From an uncultured Actinomyces sp. (GTDB lineage Bacteria > Actinomycetota > Actinomycetes > Actinomycetales > Actinomycetaceae): a stretch of DNA of 51,290 bases. Every line of letters begins with the position of its first letter. Position 1 is the stretch's first letter. The notes below the pieces were generated by a model, which had not been told where the DNA came from, searched no databases, and saw only the letters and a program-made list of their open reading frames with translations. Shown in pieces: positions 31,980 through 41,105 of the stretch. The translations under genes were made by a program, and so were the position numbers. The stretch is from NCBI GenBank assembly GCA_938030835.1, contig CALHID010000243.1:1-51290 (forward strand), given 5' to 3'.

Positions 31980-33122
31980 TCACATAGACGGATTACCAGT
32001 CGAGCCGATAATACCGTCGTAGCGGACGATGCCAGCACCCGCGATCTGTCGAATACGAACTTCGACATCATCGTTGTCGAAAGAACCCTCATAGGGGTTA
32101 ACGTCGCCGCCACCGATCATCTGGCCGGTCTTGTTGTGGATACGAAGCTCCGGGGCCTCACGACCCAGCATACCCGTCTTCGCAATGACAGTCTTACCAT
32201 TGGCACGACCACCCTTCGGAAGAAGAACCCACGCATTCTCCCCACCAACAACAGAGATCAGGTCGGAAGTAACGACCTCCAAGTCCTTCAGAGGGTTGCC
32301 CTTGATCTCAGTGCGCTTACCATTCTGGACACGAATCTCGTTAATCTGAGTGTAGCCCTTAGCAACCTCAGCGAGAGCAGGGTTAGTGACCAACACGAAA
32401 CCCTCGGGGACATAAGTCGAGTGACCGTCGCGCAGAGTAGCGAGTGCCTGGAACCGTGCAGCAACAATCACATCGAACGACAGTTCGTGATTATTACCAG
32501 AGGTACCCAAACCGCCAGCACCGCCAGTGATCTCAGCAGGCAGACCATCGACCCTAAACTCGGTCTTGTTAGTGGTGTTAAACACGTCCTTGCGAAGAGA
32601 CTTAGTAGCGGGGTCAAACAGCTGAAGGAGGACCAGCAAGTCCTCAGTACGCGCAGCGAGAGCAGCAGCATCCTTCGGGAAACGGCTAATTACGTTCCAC
32701 TCGTCATTAATAAACGACTCGAAGCTGAACTGGATGCGCGCGCCGTGCTTGGCGGTCGTGATAAACGCACCATCGGCACTATAGGACATGGTCGGGTAAG
32801 GGGTCAGCTCCGGCACATGAGGCAGCGTGCCCACAGGGTGCTGATAACCACCATTGTCGATAGGAGCCGTAGTAGCGTCAGGCTTCAGCGACAGAAGCGA
32901 AGCAGGACGGAAGTCCGTCAACAGCTCCTTCGTCGCAATCTTGTCCCAAATCGTCTCATGAGCATCGAAATACTCCTGGAAACGAACGTTCGCGGCCTTC
33001 ACGAACATAGGTGCCAGCTGATCAGAGGTGACAGCCTCCTTCAGGCGCGCCTGCGCGAGACGGTCGCCTGCAAGGGCCTCACCCAGCTGGACGTTGAACT
33101 CTTCCTGGTTCTTGAAACGCAC
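31980..33122 (-). CDS. Major capsid protein, 380 aa
   Basis: A GTG at 33122 is preceded by a strong AGGAGG. Position after protease-scaffold and decoration genes, length, and features such as RIQFSFESFINDEW and GFVLVTNPALAEVAKGY agree with HK97-fold capsid proteins. No long N-terminal delta domain is obvious, consistent with the scaffold being fused to the protease. Confidence 0.85.
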   Translation of the reverse strand: MRFKNQEEFNVQLGEALAGDRLAQARLKEAVTSDQLAPMFVKAANVRFQEYFDAHETIWDKIATKELLTDFRPASLLSLKPDATTAPIDNGGYQHPVGTLPHVPELTPYPTMSYSADGAFITTAKHGARIQFSFESFINDEWNVISRFPKDAAALAARTEDLLVLLQLFDPATKSLRKDVFNTTNKTEFRVDGLPAEITGGAGGLGTSGNNHELSFDVIVAARFQALATLRDGHSTYVPEGFVLVTNPALAEVAKGYTQINEIRVQNGKRTEIKGNPLKDLEVVTSDLISVVGGENAWVLLPKGGRANGKTVIAKTGMLGREAPELRIHNKTGQMIGGGDVNPYEGSFDNDDVEVRIRQIAGAGIVRYDGIIGSTGNPSM

Positions 33123-33137
33123 TTTAGTTGCCTCCTA

Positions 33138-33620
33138 TCAGGCGTTCTTAGCAGGTGCAAGAACGACCTGCATCTTCTGGGGGGTGGCAGACGCAGCAAG
33201 AGGCTCCTTCAGCCAACCGATAACAACATCAGCACCGGCCTTAACGGTCGTAATCTCAGGCTTCACACCTGCACCAGTCGCAGCCTTCGCGTACACAGGC
33301 GCACCCACCTTCGCAGCGGCAACAGACTTGCCGACAAGCTCAAACACGCCGCCAGCGACACGCACAGAGGCGTAGCCGGGGCCATTCAGACCATACGTAG
33401 GGGCCACTAGCACATCAGTAAGAGCCTGCTCAGCCTTGTCAGTCGTAGGACGAACCTTCGACTGAAGGATACCAGCAATACCGTTGTCCTTGTTGATGAC
33501 AACAACGTCGCCAGGCTCAAGATGAGCCTGCGTGGCATCGACAGGGAGGGAGAGAGTCTTGGAATACTCAAAAATCTGGTTGTCCTTGACAACCGGAACA
33601 CGGATAGCGTTGACTGCCAT
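33138..33620 (-). CDS. Capsid decoration-like protein, 160 aa
   Basis: ATG 33620 is taken as start. Gly/Val/Ala-rich beta protein (LEPGDVVVINKDNGIAGILQ, VAGGVFELVGKSVAAAKVG), like head decoration proteins of the lambda gpD/DUF2190 sort, placed between scaffold and capsid genes. Family assignment is by composition and position. Confidence 0.65.
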   Translation of the reverse strand: MAVNAIRVPVVKDNQIFEYSKTLSLPVDATQAHLEPGDVVVINKDNGIAGILQSKVRPTTDKAEQALTDVLVAPTYGLNGPGYASVRVAGGVFELVGKSVAAAKVGAPVYAKAATGAGVKPEITTVKAGADVVIGWLKEPLAASATPQKMQVVLAPAKNA

Positions 33621-33625
33621 TATGC

Positions 33626-34498
33626 TCACCAACCAATCTTTCCGAAAGTGTCTTCGTTCTTTTCGACAACAGGGGTGGCAGTCGCAGCGACAGCCTCCTT
33701 CAGATACGCACGCTCAGCCTCAAGAGCAGACTCGACATCCGCACCCTTCTTCACAGCCTCACGAACACGCGTGACAGCCGCATCCGGCAGACCGGACTCG
33801 GCAATCTTCTTACCGGCCTCAAGGACAGAATCAACATCCACGGATGCCTCTTCGACCTTCTCAGCCGGTTCCTCTGCCTTGGCTTCCTGAATCGCGGCCA
33901 CAGCAGACTCTAGCTTAGAGCCGATAGCTTCAACAAGAGAAGCGATCTCACCCTTCAGCTCATCGAACTTGGACTCAAGCAGCTTTTCGTCCACAGTTCC
34001 CTCCTTAATAGAATTGTTGTTCCTATTTGATTCTAGCAGATCAACAATGCCACCACCCGCACCAGGCGCGGTAACAAAGTCAACCGACCTAACGCCAGCA
34101 AAAACAGGAACAACACCTGTTTCCGCAATTGGCTGGTCGCACCAAGCATTAATGGAAACACCAATATATTCCCACTTATCCTTGATTAGCTCGTTAACAC
34201 CAGAGAACACCTTACACACAGTGTAGAGTGCCCCATCCTCACCAACTGTCGCGTCTTCAAGAAAGACACCAGCATAGTCACGAATAGAACGCTCCGGGCG
34301 CTCCCATTCCTCGGACTCAGTTGGGTGGTCTATAAACATTTCCGTGCCAGCCTTAAACAGGTGAGCAGACTCAGCCAAGTTCTCAGCAGTGTAAATACCA
34401 CTAGAACCCTGGCCGGGCACGATAATTCTGATTCGGTACTTTCCCTCACCAAGAGACTCAGTACCGATAGCGCTCGTGGACTCATGCAGCTTAGGCAT
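33626..34498 (-). CDS. Prohead protease fused to scaffold, 290 aa
   Basis: The start at 34498 follows GGAGGGACCG. Residues 1-160 look like a capsid maturation protease, with His in FIDHPT and Ser in YIGVSINA as likely catalytic residues and a typical EEWERPERSIRDYAG segment. Residues 165-290 are Glu/Ala/Lys-rich coiled coil, fitting a scaffold. This fusion is common in actinophages. Confidence 0.8.
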   Translation of the reverse strand: MPKLHESTSAIGTESLGEGKYRIRIIVPGQGSSGIYTAENLAESAHLFKAGTEMFIDHPTESEEWERPERSIRDYAGVFLEDATVGEDGALYTVCKVFSGVNELIKDKWEYIGVSINAWCDQPIAETGVVPVFAGVRSVDFVTAPGAGGGIVDLLESNRNNNSIKEGTVDEKLLESKFDELKGEIASLVEAIGSKLESAVAAIQEAKAEEPAEKVEEASVDVDSVLEAGKKIAESGLPDAAVTRVREAVKKGADVESALEAERAYLKEAVAATATPVVEKNEDTFGKIGW

Positions 34499-35843
34499 CG
34501 GTCCCTCCATTATCTCGATTGTCGTTAGTACCATCAGACAACGGGCCTACACCCGTTGCGCGTCCGTCCTCGTTGTCCTTTGCTGCCGAGTCTTCTTCGC
34601 CCTCGCCCTCGTCCTCATTCTCACCCTCATCGGGTAGGGCAGGCAAATCTTCCAACGGCAAAGAACCAGCAATCTTCAAGAGCTGCAACACACCGGAACG
34701 CATTTCAACCTGATGCAAAGCACCATTCTGGAACGCCAACGTCAAAGACTGAATACGGCGGTGCGTCTGATCATTATTGATCGAACCGTACTCGATCTGC
34801 ACCTTAATACCTAGAGCCGCAGCAATCTCATTCAGCATGTCGATATGGAGTTGACGGCGCAGCTCCAACGCCTTAAACGTCGGGTCTTCAAGCGCAGTCT
34901 CAGCACCCTGGCGACCGCCCGCAGAACCATCCGTCAACAACACCGACAGGGGGATGTCGAGCGCAGCCGACACCATAGACGCAAGAGGCGTACCAGCCGA
35001 GAAATCAATCCCAGCGCCAGCCTTGTTAATTGCCTGAATATCCTGCCCAGCACCAATGTTCGCAGTGCCACCGACACCGGGACCAGCCATACGCTGCTGA
35101 ACGGCCTGTTGCTGCTTAGAATTAACGCTCGTTGCCTTGAAGGCCAGCTTAGCGAGAGACTTCTCCATGAGGTGTGCGACCTCAAGATGCTCCTTGTACT
35201 TCTGTGCATACGACATAGCGCTCATGAGATCAGGCTTACCGTACTGTTCAGCAGCAAGGCGATTCACGGTCGCATACACAGCCGTCAAGCGCTTGTTCAC
35301 CTTGTAGTTAGTCTTGGTGATCTTCACGCTCACGCGGTCCCACAGCATGTACCACTGAGGCTCACCACTTACGACAGGGTTGATCAGGAGCGCAACGACA
35401 TCACCTGTCGCATCATCAGTAGCCACACCAGCAAGGCGCATCAACGGAACAGGTGTAACAGTCTTTGTCGCCTTATCCACAAGATAAATGACGCAACCGT
35501 CAGTGTTGAAAGACTGCTCATCACGAACACGCGCCTGCACACTGAAACAAGCCTTCGCGTTTTCCTCGATTACCTTACGGGAGGGTCCAGTAGAACACTT
35601 GTAGACAACAGGGTCGCCCCACATGTAAGCGTTACGTACAACCAAGCCACGCTTCACAATAGGGTTAAGAGTAGCCAAACGGCGCGCACGCGCCGAATGG
35701 TCCCTAATCACATCAAGAGTAATCAGAGAATCAGGGCCTTCGACAGCAGACAAAGGCAACCAGCCCGCATCTTCTCGCTTGAGACGCGCTAGGGTATCAG
35801 AAAAAGACCCTAGCGCTTCTTGGAATGTCTGCTCATACTTCAT
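34491..35843 (-). CDS. Portal protein, 450 aa
   Basis: Between large terminase and protease genes. Features include RRLATLNPIVKRGLVVRNAY near the N-terminus and a helical crown; the C-terminus is an acidic tail (DEGENEDEGEGEEDSA). The product forms the dodecameric portal for DNA entry. Overlaps the next gene by eight bases. Confidence 0.85.
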   Translation of the reverse strand: MKYEQTFQEALGSFSDTLARLKREDAGWLPLSAVEGPDSLITLDVIRDHSARARRLATLNPIVKRGLVVRNAYMWGDPVVYKCSTGPSRKVIEENAKACFSVQARVRDEQSFNTDGCVIYLVDKATKTVTPVPLMRLAGVATDDATGDVVALLINPVVSGEPQWYMLWDRVSVKITKTNYKVNKRLTAVYATVNRLAAEQYGKPDLMSAMSYAQKYKEHLEVAHLMEKSLAKLAFKATSVNSKQQQAVQQRMAGPGVGGTANIGAGQDIQAINKAGAGIDFSAGTPLASMVSAALDIPLSVLLTDGSAGGRQGAETALEDPTFKALELRRQLHIDMLNEIAAALGIKVQIEYGSINNDQTHRRIQSLTLAFQNGALHQVEMRSGVLQLLKIAGSLPLEDLPALPDEGENEDEGEGEEDSAAKDNEDGRATGVGPLSDGTNDNRDNGGTDA

Positions 35844-35856
35844 GCTAATTATCCTA

Positions 35857-37365
35857 TCACGCTAGAAATACAGACAACTCTTCCTCGAACATGAAGTCCA
35901 AGAGGTCATCTTCTTCTAGTAGATCATCAGGTGAATAGTACTGACCTTCTGAATCACCGGCCATAATGGCTCCAATATTCTGGTACGCATAAATGACAGC
36001 ATCAAGAACGTCAGGCGACTTAATGCCACGCTTGCGCATATTTTCCTTCGATTCGATGAGCATTGCTGACCCACGATACTCGTACTTAATCGAAGCAATT
36101 TCATTGTGGAGTTCATCGTCATCGGGCAGGAAGACACGACCATCAGCGACAGCCTTAGCGAACTGATCGTACATAGCGGCGCGATAGTTGTACCACTTAG
36201 TGCTATCACCGGACTTCGCGTTACCGTGAATACCAATGACAGAAATGTCAGCGGGCACGAAATTGTAGATACTATCGAGAACGGATGCGCCAACACCGAT
36301 AGCGTCAATACGAATCTCGACAGCCCCGAGTTCGACTGCCAGCTCACCAACCTTACGGGCAAGCTCAGGACCGTTCAAGCCTTGGTAACGCCCATGAATC
36401 TTGATGTAACCGCCTTGGTTCGACACAATCACTGAGCTGTCGGACCCATAACGGGCAACGTCAACACCGAGAACAATCGGCATACCCTCGTCAGGTTCAG
36501 AAGTGTCGTAAGCCTCCATCGACTGCATGACGCGGCCCATGTTGAACAGGCCGTCGTCAGACACGTCTGGGAACTCACCGAGGACACGCGCTACGAAACG
36601 GGGGTCATCCTCGCCCCATTCCTTCTTACGTGCCTCAACCCAGTCAACCTGCACAAGACGAGTCGCAACCTCGACAGGTACGACCTCACCCGTGAAATTA
36701 GGCGTGTCGTACGCGCCGAATTGGATGATGTTCCAGGAGCGCTCTTCAGGCTTCAGGCGCATCTCCCGCTTGAACACCTCGGCCATGTAGCACGACGGGT
36801 CGTTAGGGTTAGCAATAGCCAAGATGCGTGCATACTTGTTGGTCGTAATTGCGTCAGCAGCGGTGAAGATTTCCTTGGAGATACCACCCGCCTCGTCCAT
36901 AATCACTAGGACGTACTGGTCGTGGACACCTTGAAAACCCGACTCGTCCTTATCGTCCGGCTTCATACCGAAAGCGATAGGGTCTTGTCGGTCTCCCATC
37001 TTCCATGTTGCGTCGGCGTTAACCTTGCCACCAATACCAGCATCGGCCTTGACACGAGGAATCTCTTTCCACAGAACGTTGCGGACCTGTTTCCAGTTTG
37101 TCGCCGTTGTGACGACTGTCGTGTCATCGACAGGATGGGTGTCTACCCACCAGTTGACAAGGGTAGCTGACAAACGTGACTTTCCCACACCATTGCCAGT
37201 AACCACAAGGGTTTTCTGGTGTTCAACAACAGACTGTGAAACTTCACGCTGCTTCGACCACATAAACAGGCCGTGGTCTTCAGCCCACTTGGCAGGGTTG
37301 TTACGCCACACTTCAAGACGCTGGGCATCAGAAAACTTCTTAGCGACAGCACCGAAAGGCAGCAT
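35857..37365 (-). CDS. terL: Terminase large subunit, 502 aa
   Basis: ATPase domain: Walker A VTGNGVGKS (55-63) and Walker B VLVIMDEA (152-159). Nuclease domain acidic residues: D302 (LGVDVARYG), D353 (RIDAIG) and D451/D454 (KSPDVLDAV). This is the motor that packages and cuts DNA. The end type (cos or headful) cannot be decided from sequence alone. Overlaps the small subunit gene by one base. Confidence 0.95.
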   Translation of the reverse strand: MLPFGAVAKKFSDAQRLEVWRNNPAKWAEDHGLFMWSKQREVSQSVVEHQKTLVVTGNGVGKSRLSATLVNWWVDTHPVDDTTVVTTATNWKQVRNVLWKEIPRVKADAGIGGKVNADATWKMGDRQDPIAFGMKPDDKDESGFQGVHDQYVLVIMDEAGGISKEIFTAADAITTNKYARILAIANPNDPSCYMAEVFKREMRLKPEERSWNIIQFGAYDTPNFTGEVVPVEVATRLVQVDWVEARKKEWGEDDPRFVARVLGEFPDVSDDGLFNMGRVMQSMEAYDTSEPDEGMPIVLGVDVARYGSDSSVIVSNQGGYIKIHGRYQGLNGPELARKVGELAVELGAVEIRIDAIGVGASVLDSIYNFVPADISVIGIHGNAKSGDSTKWYNYRAAMYDQFAKAVADGRVFLPDDDELHNEIASIKYEYRGSAMLIESKENMRKRGIKSPDVLDAVIYAYQNIGAIMAGDSEGQYYSPDDLLEEDDLLDFMFEEELSVFLA

Positions 37366-37949
37366 TACTCACCCTCAACTTCTACAGTCGCCTCAAGCAA
37401 CGCAGCTGGTTTCGACACAGCCTGAGAGAACCAATCAGCCTTGTTTGTCTCCAAAGCCTTCTTAGCCCCAGCCGACAGGTGCGGGTACATGAGAGCTGTG
37501 TACTCTTCCAACACCTGATTAGTGAACGACAGCATGATGTTTACTTGCTTCTCTTCGATCACACGAATCTCATGAGTCACAGTCTGACGCTTCAGGTTCG
37601 CAACCTCAGAGATTTCACGCAGAACAGCAAGAACAGCCTGAAGGTTCTGCCCCCAGTTGCCCTTCTCGTCCGCAAGACCAAACATCTCGATCTGGCTGTA
37701 GGCCATGTCAACAAGCGCATCAAGACGATCAAGCTGCTTGATGCGCATATTACGAGGCGACAATTCCTGTCGGCTGTCATAATACGACTGCTCAATGACG
37801 AACAGCTCTTCAGATGTGAAGCCTGTCGCCTGAATGATCTTGTTACGCTCCGTGCCACGTTTCAGCAGCGACAAAGCCATGTCGCGCTTGCCACGCAGCT
37901 CCGGGTCATCACTCGTCAGCAAATCGCGCGAGTTCGTCTTGGATACCAT
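37365..37949 (-). CDS. Terminase small subunit-like protein, 194 aa
   Basis: ATG 37949 lies six bases after AAGGAGG; a TTG just upstream is too close. Just before the large terminase gene, with an N-terminal HTH-like segment (LLKRGTERNKIIQATGFTSE) for DNA recognition and a helical core for oligomerisation. Assignment by motif and position. Confidence 0.75.
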   Translation of the reverse strand: MVSKTNSRDLLTSDDPELRGKRDMALSLLKRGTERNKIIQATGFTSEELFVIEQSYYDSRQELSPRNMRIKQLDRLDALVDMAYSQIEMFGLADEKGNWGQNLQAVLAVLREISEVANLKRQTVTHEIRVIEEKQVNIMLSFTNQVLEEYTALMYPHLSAGAKKALETNKADWFSQAVSKPAALLEATVEVEGE

Positions 37950-38061
37950 CAAGCACCTCCTTCACAGCCTTCTGAAACTTGTTGTCCAAGTACACGTAAG
38001 TACAAGCAGCACCGGCAATCAAGCCAGCAGCGAGACCAACCAAAAACCAGGCAATGAGCAT
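37909..38061 (-). CDS. Small membrane protein, 50 aa
   Basis: ATG 38061 follows AAAGGAGG and overlaps the upstream stop (TAATG). One N-terminal transmembrane helix (IAWFLVGLAAGLIAGAACTYV) and a charged helical tail. It is probably part of the lysis or membrane group encoded just upstream. Confidence 0.7.
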   Translation of the reverse strand: MLIAWFLVGLAAGLIAGAACTYVYLDNKFQKAVKEVLDGIQDELARFADE

Positions 38062-38303
38062 TAGTCCTCCTTTGGAACGGAAGGCAAGTCTTCTACCTTC
38101 ACACCGGCCTGAACAGCCGCAACACGCACCGCATAAGCATGTTCCTTCCACAGGAACGCTTGCGTACGCAAATCAGCTTCAAGATCATCACGGGCTTCTT
38201 GAATCTCTTGAGCCTTCTTGTAACGATCAATGCACAAATCAATAATAGCCTTGATAACAAGGGTTACGGCAGAGCAAATGAGACCCACCAATGCCGTGTT
38301 CAT
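38061..38303 (-). CDS. Membrane-anchored coiled-coil protein, 80 aa
   Basis: One N-terminal transmembrane helix (GLICSAVTLVIKAIIDLCI) then a coiled coil (RYKKAQEIQEARDDLEADLR). AAGGAGTTAGC precedes the ATG. It sits in the membrane-protein cluster after the holin-like gene, so a lysis accessory role is likely. Confidence 0.7.
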   Translation of the reverse strand: MNTALVGLICSAVTLVIKAIIDLCIDRYKKAQEIQEARDDLEADLRTQAFLWKEHAYAVRVAAVQAGVKVEDLPSVPKED

Positions 38304-38317
38304 ACGCTAACTCCTTG

Positions 38318-38782
38318 TTACTCACTAACGGTTGACAAGTATTCTTCCCTTGTCTTATTGTACCGTTCTTCTGCCTCTTCCAGCTTGCTCTTCGGCAGAA
38401 CTCCAGGGCGATACGAGTAAGGCCACACACGCAGAGCACGCGCAAAGAAAAACAATCCAATGATTACTGACAAAATAATAACATGGAGTGGCCAACGCAC
38501 ATGTGCCGTGGTCAGCACAAGTTCGTTAATAGAAATCAGCATAATTCCGAGCACGGCGACAAGTGCAGCAGGGCCTTCAAGCCACCAAGAACCCAACCAC
38601 GCTGAAGGCGCACCCAAAACACCAGAAACCAGCATCAGCAACGCGGCGAGGATAATCACCCACGGCAAGGAATCATAGCTTGTCAGGAACCCAAGGCCAG
38701 TAAGCGAGATAGCAGTGTAAATAACTACCATCACCGCCGTCACTGACCGTGGTTCAGTCATAGTACCAAGTAGCTTCTTCAT
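38318..38782 (-). CDS. Four-helix membrane protein of the lysis region, 154 aa; likely leaderless
   Basis: Four hydrophobic segments (about residues 15-37, 42-60, 68-90, 97-118) and a charged tail. No ribosome site before ATG 38782, but TATAAT lies six bases upstream, directly after the terminator at 38797-38832. An ATG at residue 8 is an alternative. It could be a second holin or an envelope protein. Confidence 0.7.
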   Translation of the reverse strand: MKKLLGTMTEPRSVTAVMVVIYTAISLTGLGFLTSYDSLPWVIILAALLMLVSGVLGAPSAWLGSWWLEGPAALVAVLGIMLISINELVLTTAHVRWPLHVIILSVIIGLFFFARALRVWPYSYRPGVLPKSKLEEAEERYNKTREEYLSTVSE

Positions 38783-38788
38783 GAGGCC

Positions 38789-38794
38789 ATTATA
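38789..38794 (-). promoter_or_regulatory. Consensus -10 box for a leaderless transcript of the membrane gene
   Basis: A perfect TATAAT on the minus strand lies three bases after the terminator stem and six bases before the ATG at 38782. No clear -35 box. The arrangement repeats that at 31921-31926. Confidence 0.5.
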
Positions 38795-38796
38795 GC

Positions 38797-38832
38797 GAAA
38801 ACCCCCTCACTGACACCAGCAAGGGGGTTTTC
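38797..38832 (-). terminator. Terminator after the holin-like gene
   Basis: GAAAACCCCCT (38797-38807) pairs perfectly with AGGGGGTTTTC (38822-38832). It separates the amidase/holin genes from the following membrane genes, which have their own -10 box. Confidence 0.85.
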
Positions 38833-38842
38833 AATTGTTATG

Positions 38843-39097
38843 TCACTCAGCGTCAGGAGTGCCATACGAAGGTGCCGTATAGACACCGCCAGTGTGAACA
38901 GTTGCGATAAGGAAACCGATCACAGAAAGGACTCGTTCGATCACCTGAGACCACTGCTCCCAGTTCTCAGCAGTCCAACCGCCGTAAGCGACACCAACCA
39001 TTCCGATAGCCGCAAACACTGCGTACAGTGCCTTGCGACGCTCCGGGGTCAACAAGTACCACTTAGTACGGTCAGTGGTCAAGACTTCATTAGCCAT
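38843..39097 (-). CDS. Holin-like membrane protein, 84 aa
   Basis: Directly follows the amidase gene, with AGGAGGAACTTTC before the ATG. Two hydrophobic segments (ALYAVFAAIGMVGVAYGG and RVLSVIGFLIATVHTGGVY) with a polar tail match small phage holins. It would permeabilise the membrane so that the amidase reaches the wall. Confidence 0.8.
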   Translation of the reverse strand: MANEVLTTDRTKWYLLTPERRKALYAVFAAIGMVGVAYGGWTAENWEQWSQVIERVLSVIGFLIATVHTGGVYTAPSYGTPDAE

Positions 39098-39119
39098 GAA
39101 AGTTCCTCCTAAATCGAAG

Positions 39120-40142
39120 TTACTTAGATTCTACCAGCTTCACGATGCCGTCAGCGTCCTGTTCGACAACCAGCTTACCGACAAGCAGCTTACCGTCCTC
39201 ACCGAAAATCGAGCACGCACCATCAAGGCGCGTCTGAGCGAGGCCGACAGCCATAGAGCCGTCCTTAGTGAGGAAGTAATCACTGCCCTTGTACGACAGC
39301 CACCCGGTACGCATAGCACCGTTTTCCTCAAGGAAGTACCACTTGCCCTTGACGAGCTGCCAGCCGGTCTGCATCTGGCCCTTGTCGTTCAGGAGGAACC
39401 AGTTTTCACCGATCTTCTGCCAGCCAGTCTCCATCTCGCCGTAGCGCGAATCGTGCATATCGTGCAGGAAGTACCAGTGGCCGTCGATATGCTGCCAACC
39501 AGCCTGCAACCAACCCTTCTCGTTGGCATAGAACCACTTATCGTTCACAGGGAACCAGCCGGTCTCCCAGCTACCATCCGAGGTGCGGTACCACCAGCCA
39601 CCATCCTGCGACACCCAGCCCTCAGACTGAGTGATCTCAGCATCAAGGTTGTCATAGTACGCCTGAGCCTTCTCCATGTATTCACCAGCGTACTTATCCC
39701 GCAGAGACGCGGGGCAGGCAGTCGAATAGAAGTCCGAGTGGGGGAACACGTTGACACGCCACTGCGGACGACCAAGACCATACGCACGACACAGGGCCGC
39801 AGTCAGGTGCGCACCGGCATCAAGCGTCGCTTCACCAATGTCCCAACCACCCTCAGCACCAGTGGAGTTAGCGTGCTCAATGCCAATCGAACACGAGTTA
39901 ACGCCGGGGCAGTGCCAGGCCGTGTCCTTGTCGTGGACGAACTGTGCGGTGCTGCCGTCAATGTCCACATTGTAGTGCGCAGACGTGCCATTATGGTTAA
40001 ACGCTGCAAGGACACCACCATGCGACATAGCCTTGCCAGCGTTGTGGTGGACGATAACACGGTCAAGTGCTCGACTACGGCCCTCATCGTAGTTATCGCA
40101 CCACAGGTTGTAGTCAGCGATCAGATTATGCCAGTCAGTCAC
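39120..40142 (-). CDS. Endolysin: N-acetylmuramoyl-L-alanine amidase with choline-binding-type repeats, 340 aa
   Basis: GTG 40142 follows AGGAGAAG; the longer frame from 40181 has no ribosome site. Residues 1-170 are an Amidase_2/PGRP-type domain, with zinc ligands in IVHHN (H32/H33), a His in GIEHAN, and HSD..C in VFPHSDFYSTACP. About residues 185-310 hold some six aromatic repeats (GWQxxxGxWYFL...G.M.TGW) of the CW-binding type that recognise wall teichoic or lipoteichoic decoration. The C-terminus is a short unique tail. Confidence 0.9.
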   Translation of the reverse strand: MTDWHNLIADYNLWCDNYDEGRSRALDRVIVHHNAGKAMSHGGVLAAFNHNGTSAHYNVDIDGSTAQFVHDKDTAWHCPGVNSCSIGIEHANSTGAEGGWDIGEATLDAGAHLTAALCRAYGLGRPQWRVNVFPHSDFYSTACPASLRDKYAGEYMEKAQAYYDNLDAEITQSEGWVSQDGGWWYRTSDGSWETGWFPVNDKWFYANEKGWLQAGWQHIDGHWYFLHDMHDSRYGEMETGWQKIGENWFLLNDKGQMQTGWQLVKGKWYFLEENGAMRTGWLSYKGSDYFLTKDGSMAVGLAQTRLDGACSIFGEDGKLLVGKLVVEQDADGIVKLVESK

Positions 40143-40437
40143 TATAACTTCTCCTAATCTCCCAAGGACCGAAGTCCTCATACTCGGAGATAATCATATC
40201 AGTGAACACCTGGATACCCTCTTTCGTGACATACACCTGTGGATGCGAGTTTCTACCGTTCTTATAGACACGCCAGATACCAAGCAGTCCTTTGGCCTTT
40301 TCCGTAGGCTCGCTAATATGCCGACCCTTCTTCAGGTATCCTTCACGGCGCAGAAACCTAATGACCTTCGTAGAGCCAATACTTGGAATCTCTTTCCTCA
40401 GACTCTTACCGAAATCACGCAAGCTAATTTCTTCCAT
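40135..40437 (-). CDS. KilA-C domain-like small protein, 100 aa
   Basis: The pattern KKGRHISEPTEKAKGLLGI followed by QVYVTKEGIQVFTDM resembles the C-terminal KilA-C domain of phage antirepressors, here alone without a Bro-N domain. ATG 40437 overlaps the upstream stop. Its place between replication-related and lysis genes is unusual for an antirepressor, so a regulatory or DNA-binding role is likely but unproven. Confidence 0.65.
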   Translation of the reverse strand: MEEISLRDFGKSLRKEIPSIGSTKVIRFLRREGYLKKGRHISEPTEKAKGLLGIWRVYKNGRNSHPQVYVTKEGIQVFTDMIISEYEDFGPWEIRRSYSD

Positions 40438-40862
40438 CACATACCATCCACATCAGTAAAGTAATCAGCAAACGGGTTATCGCCAGGCTCAGCAAACTCC
40501 ATATTAATAGGTGCTGCCTCAGCATCAGATGGACGCAGAACATCCTTTGGCTGTCGAACAGACCTGAAGATGAGAGTCCAGTCAACCGGCATGTAGTCAC
40601 CGAGCAAGATCATGTCCTTGATCGTCAGGCTCCCGTTCACCAACTTAGTGTGGTAATAGCGTGCGGAAGGCCCACCGATAAGTTCTCCATCTTTCATGAC
40701 CGACAGGCCCGCATCCTTGAACTGCTTAATCACGAGTTCCCGAACGAAGGCAACACGGGTTTCTACATCCTGTGGGTATTTGCCGCCCATCCGGGTGGCA
40801 CGGGCCTTAGCCATACGGGCGCGAGCCTCTTCGAGCTTCACAGGGTCAGTAATTTTAGTCAT
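40437..40862 (-). CDS. Protein of unknown function, 141 aa
   Basis: Basic N-terminus (VKLEEARARMAKARATRMGG) then an alpha/beta body and acidic tail. GAGGTGAAAA precedes the ATG. Neighbours are NrdH and the KilA-C-like gene. No family recognised. Confidence 0.65.
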   Translation of the reverse strand: MTKITDPVKLEEARARMAKARATRMGGKYPQDVETRVAFVRELVIKQFKDAGLSVMKDGELIGGPSARYYHTKLVNGSLTIKDMILLGDYMPVDWTLIFRSVRQPKDVLRPSDAEAAPINMEFAEPGDNPFADYFTDVDGM

Positions 40863-41103
40863 TTTTCACCTCATACTTCTTCAAGAGGTCCGGTCGGAAC
40901 CCAGACCAGTGTTCCTTAATTTGCGCACCTTCACGCACAACGACGACAGGTGCTTGCTGATAACCAAGTGCGCGGATAAATGCCAGCGCATCTGCGTCTT
41001 CCGTTACGTCGGTGCTATTGAACGGCAGTCCAAGCGCCTTCAGCTTGCGGTACGTCGCCGTACACTGCGGGCAATTGGGCTTGGAGTAGACGTTGATGTT
41101 CAT
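40855..41103 (-). CDS. nrdH: NrdH-like redoxin, 82 aa
   Basis: The glutaredoxin-like fold starts INVYSKPNCPQCTATYRKL, with active site CPQC at about residues 12-15, and later QAPVVVV, the cis-Pro segment. NrdH supplies electrons to ribonucleotide reductase. No reductase is visible here, so it would serve the host enzyme. It lies just after the dUTPase gene. Confidence 0.85.
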   Translation of the reverse strand: MNINVYSKPNCPQCTATYRKLKALGLPFNSTDVTEDADALAFIRALGYQQAPVVVVREGAQIKEHWSGFRPDLLKKYEVKND

Positions 41104-41105
41104 TC

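Noticed and set aside
32136..33410. 424-codon plus-strand frame opposite the capsid gene
   Set aside because: Antisense shadow; the capsid gene has a strong ribosome site and expected gene order.
39033..40157. 374-codon plus-strand frame opposite the endolysin
   Set aside because: Antisense shadow of the well-supported amidase and its repeats.
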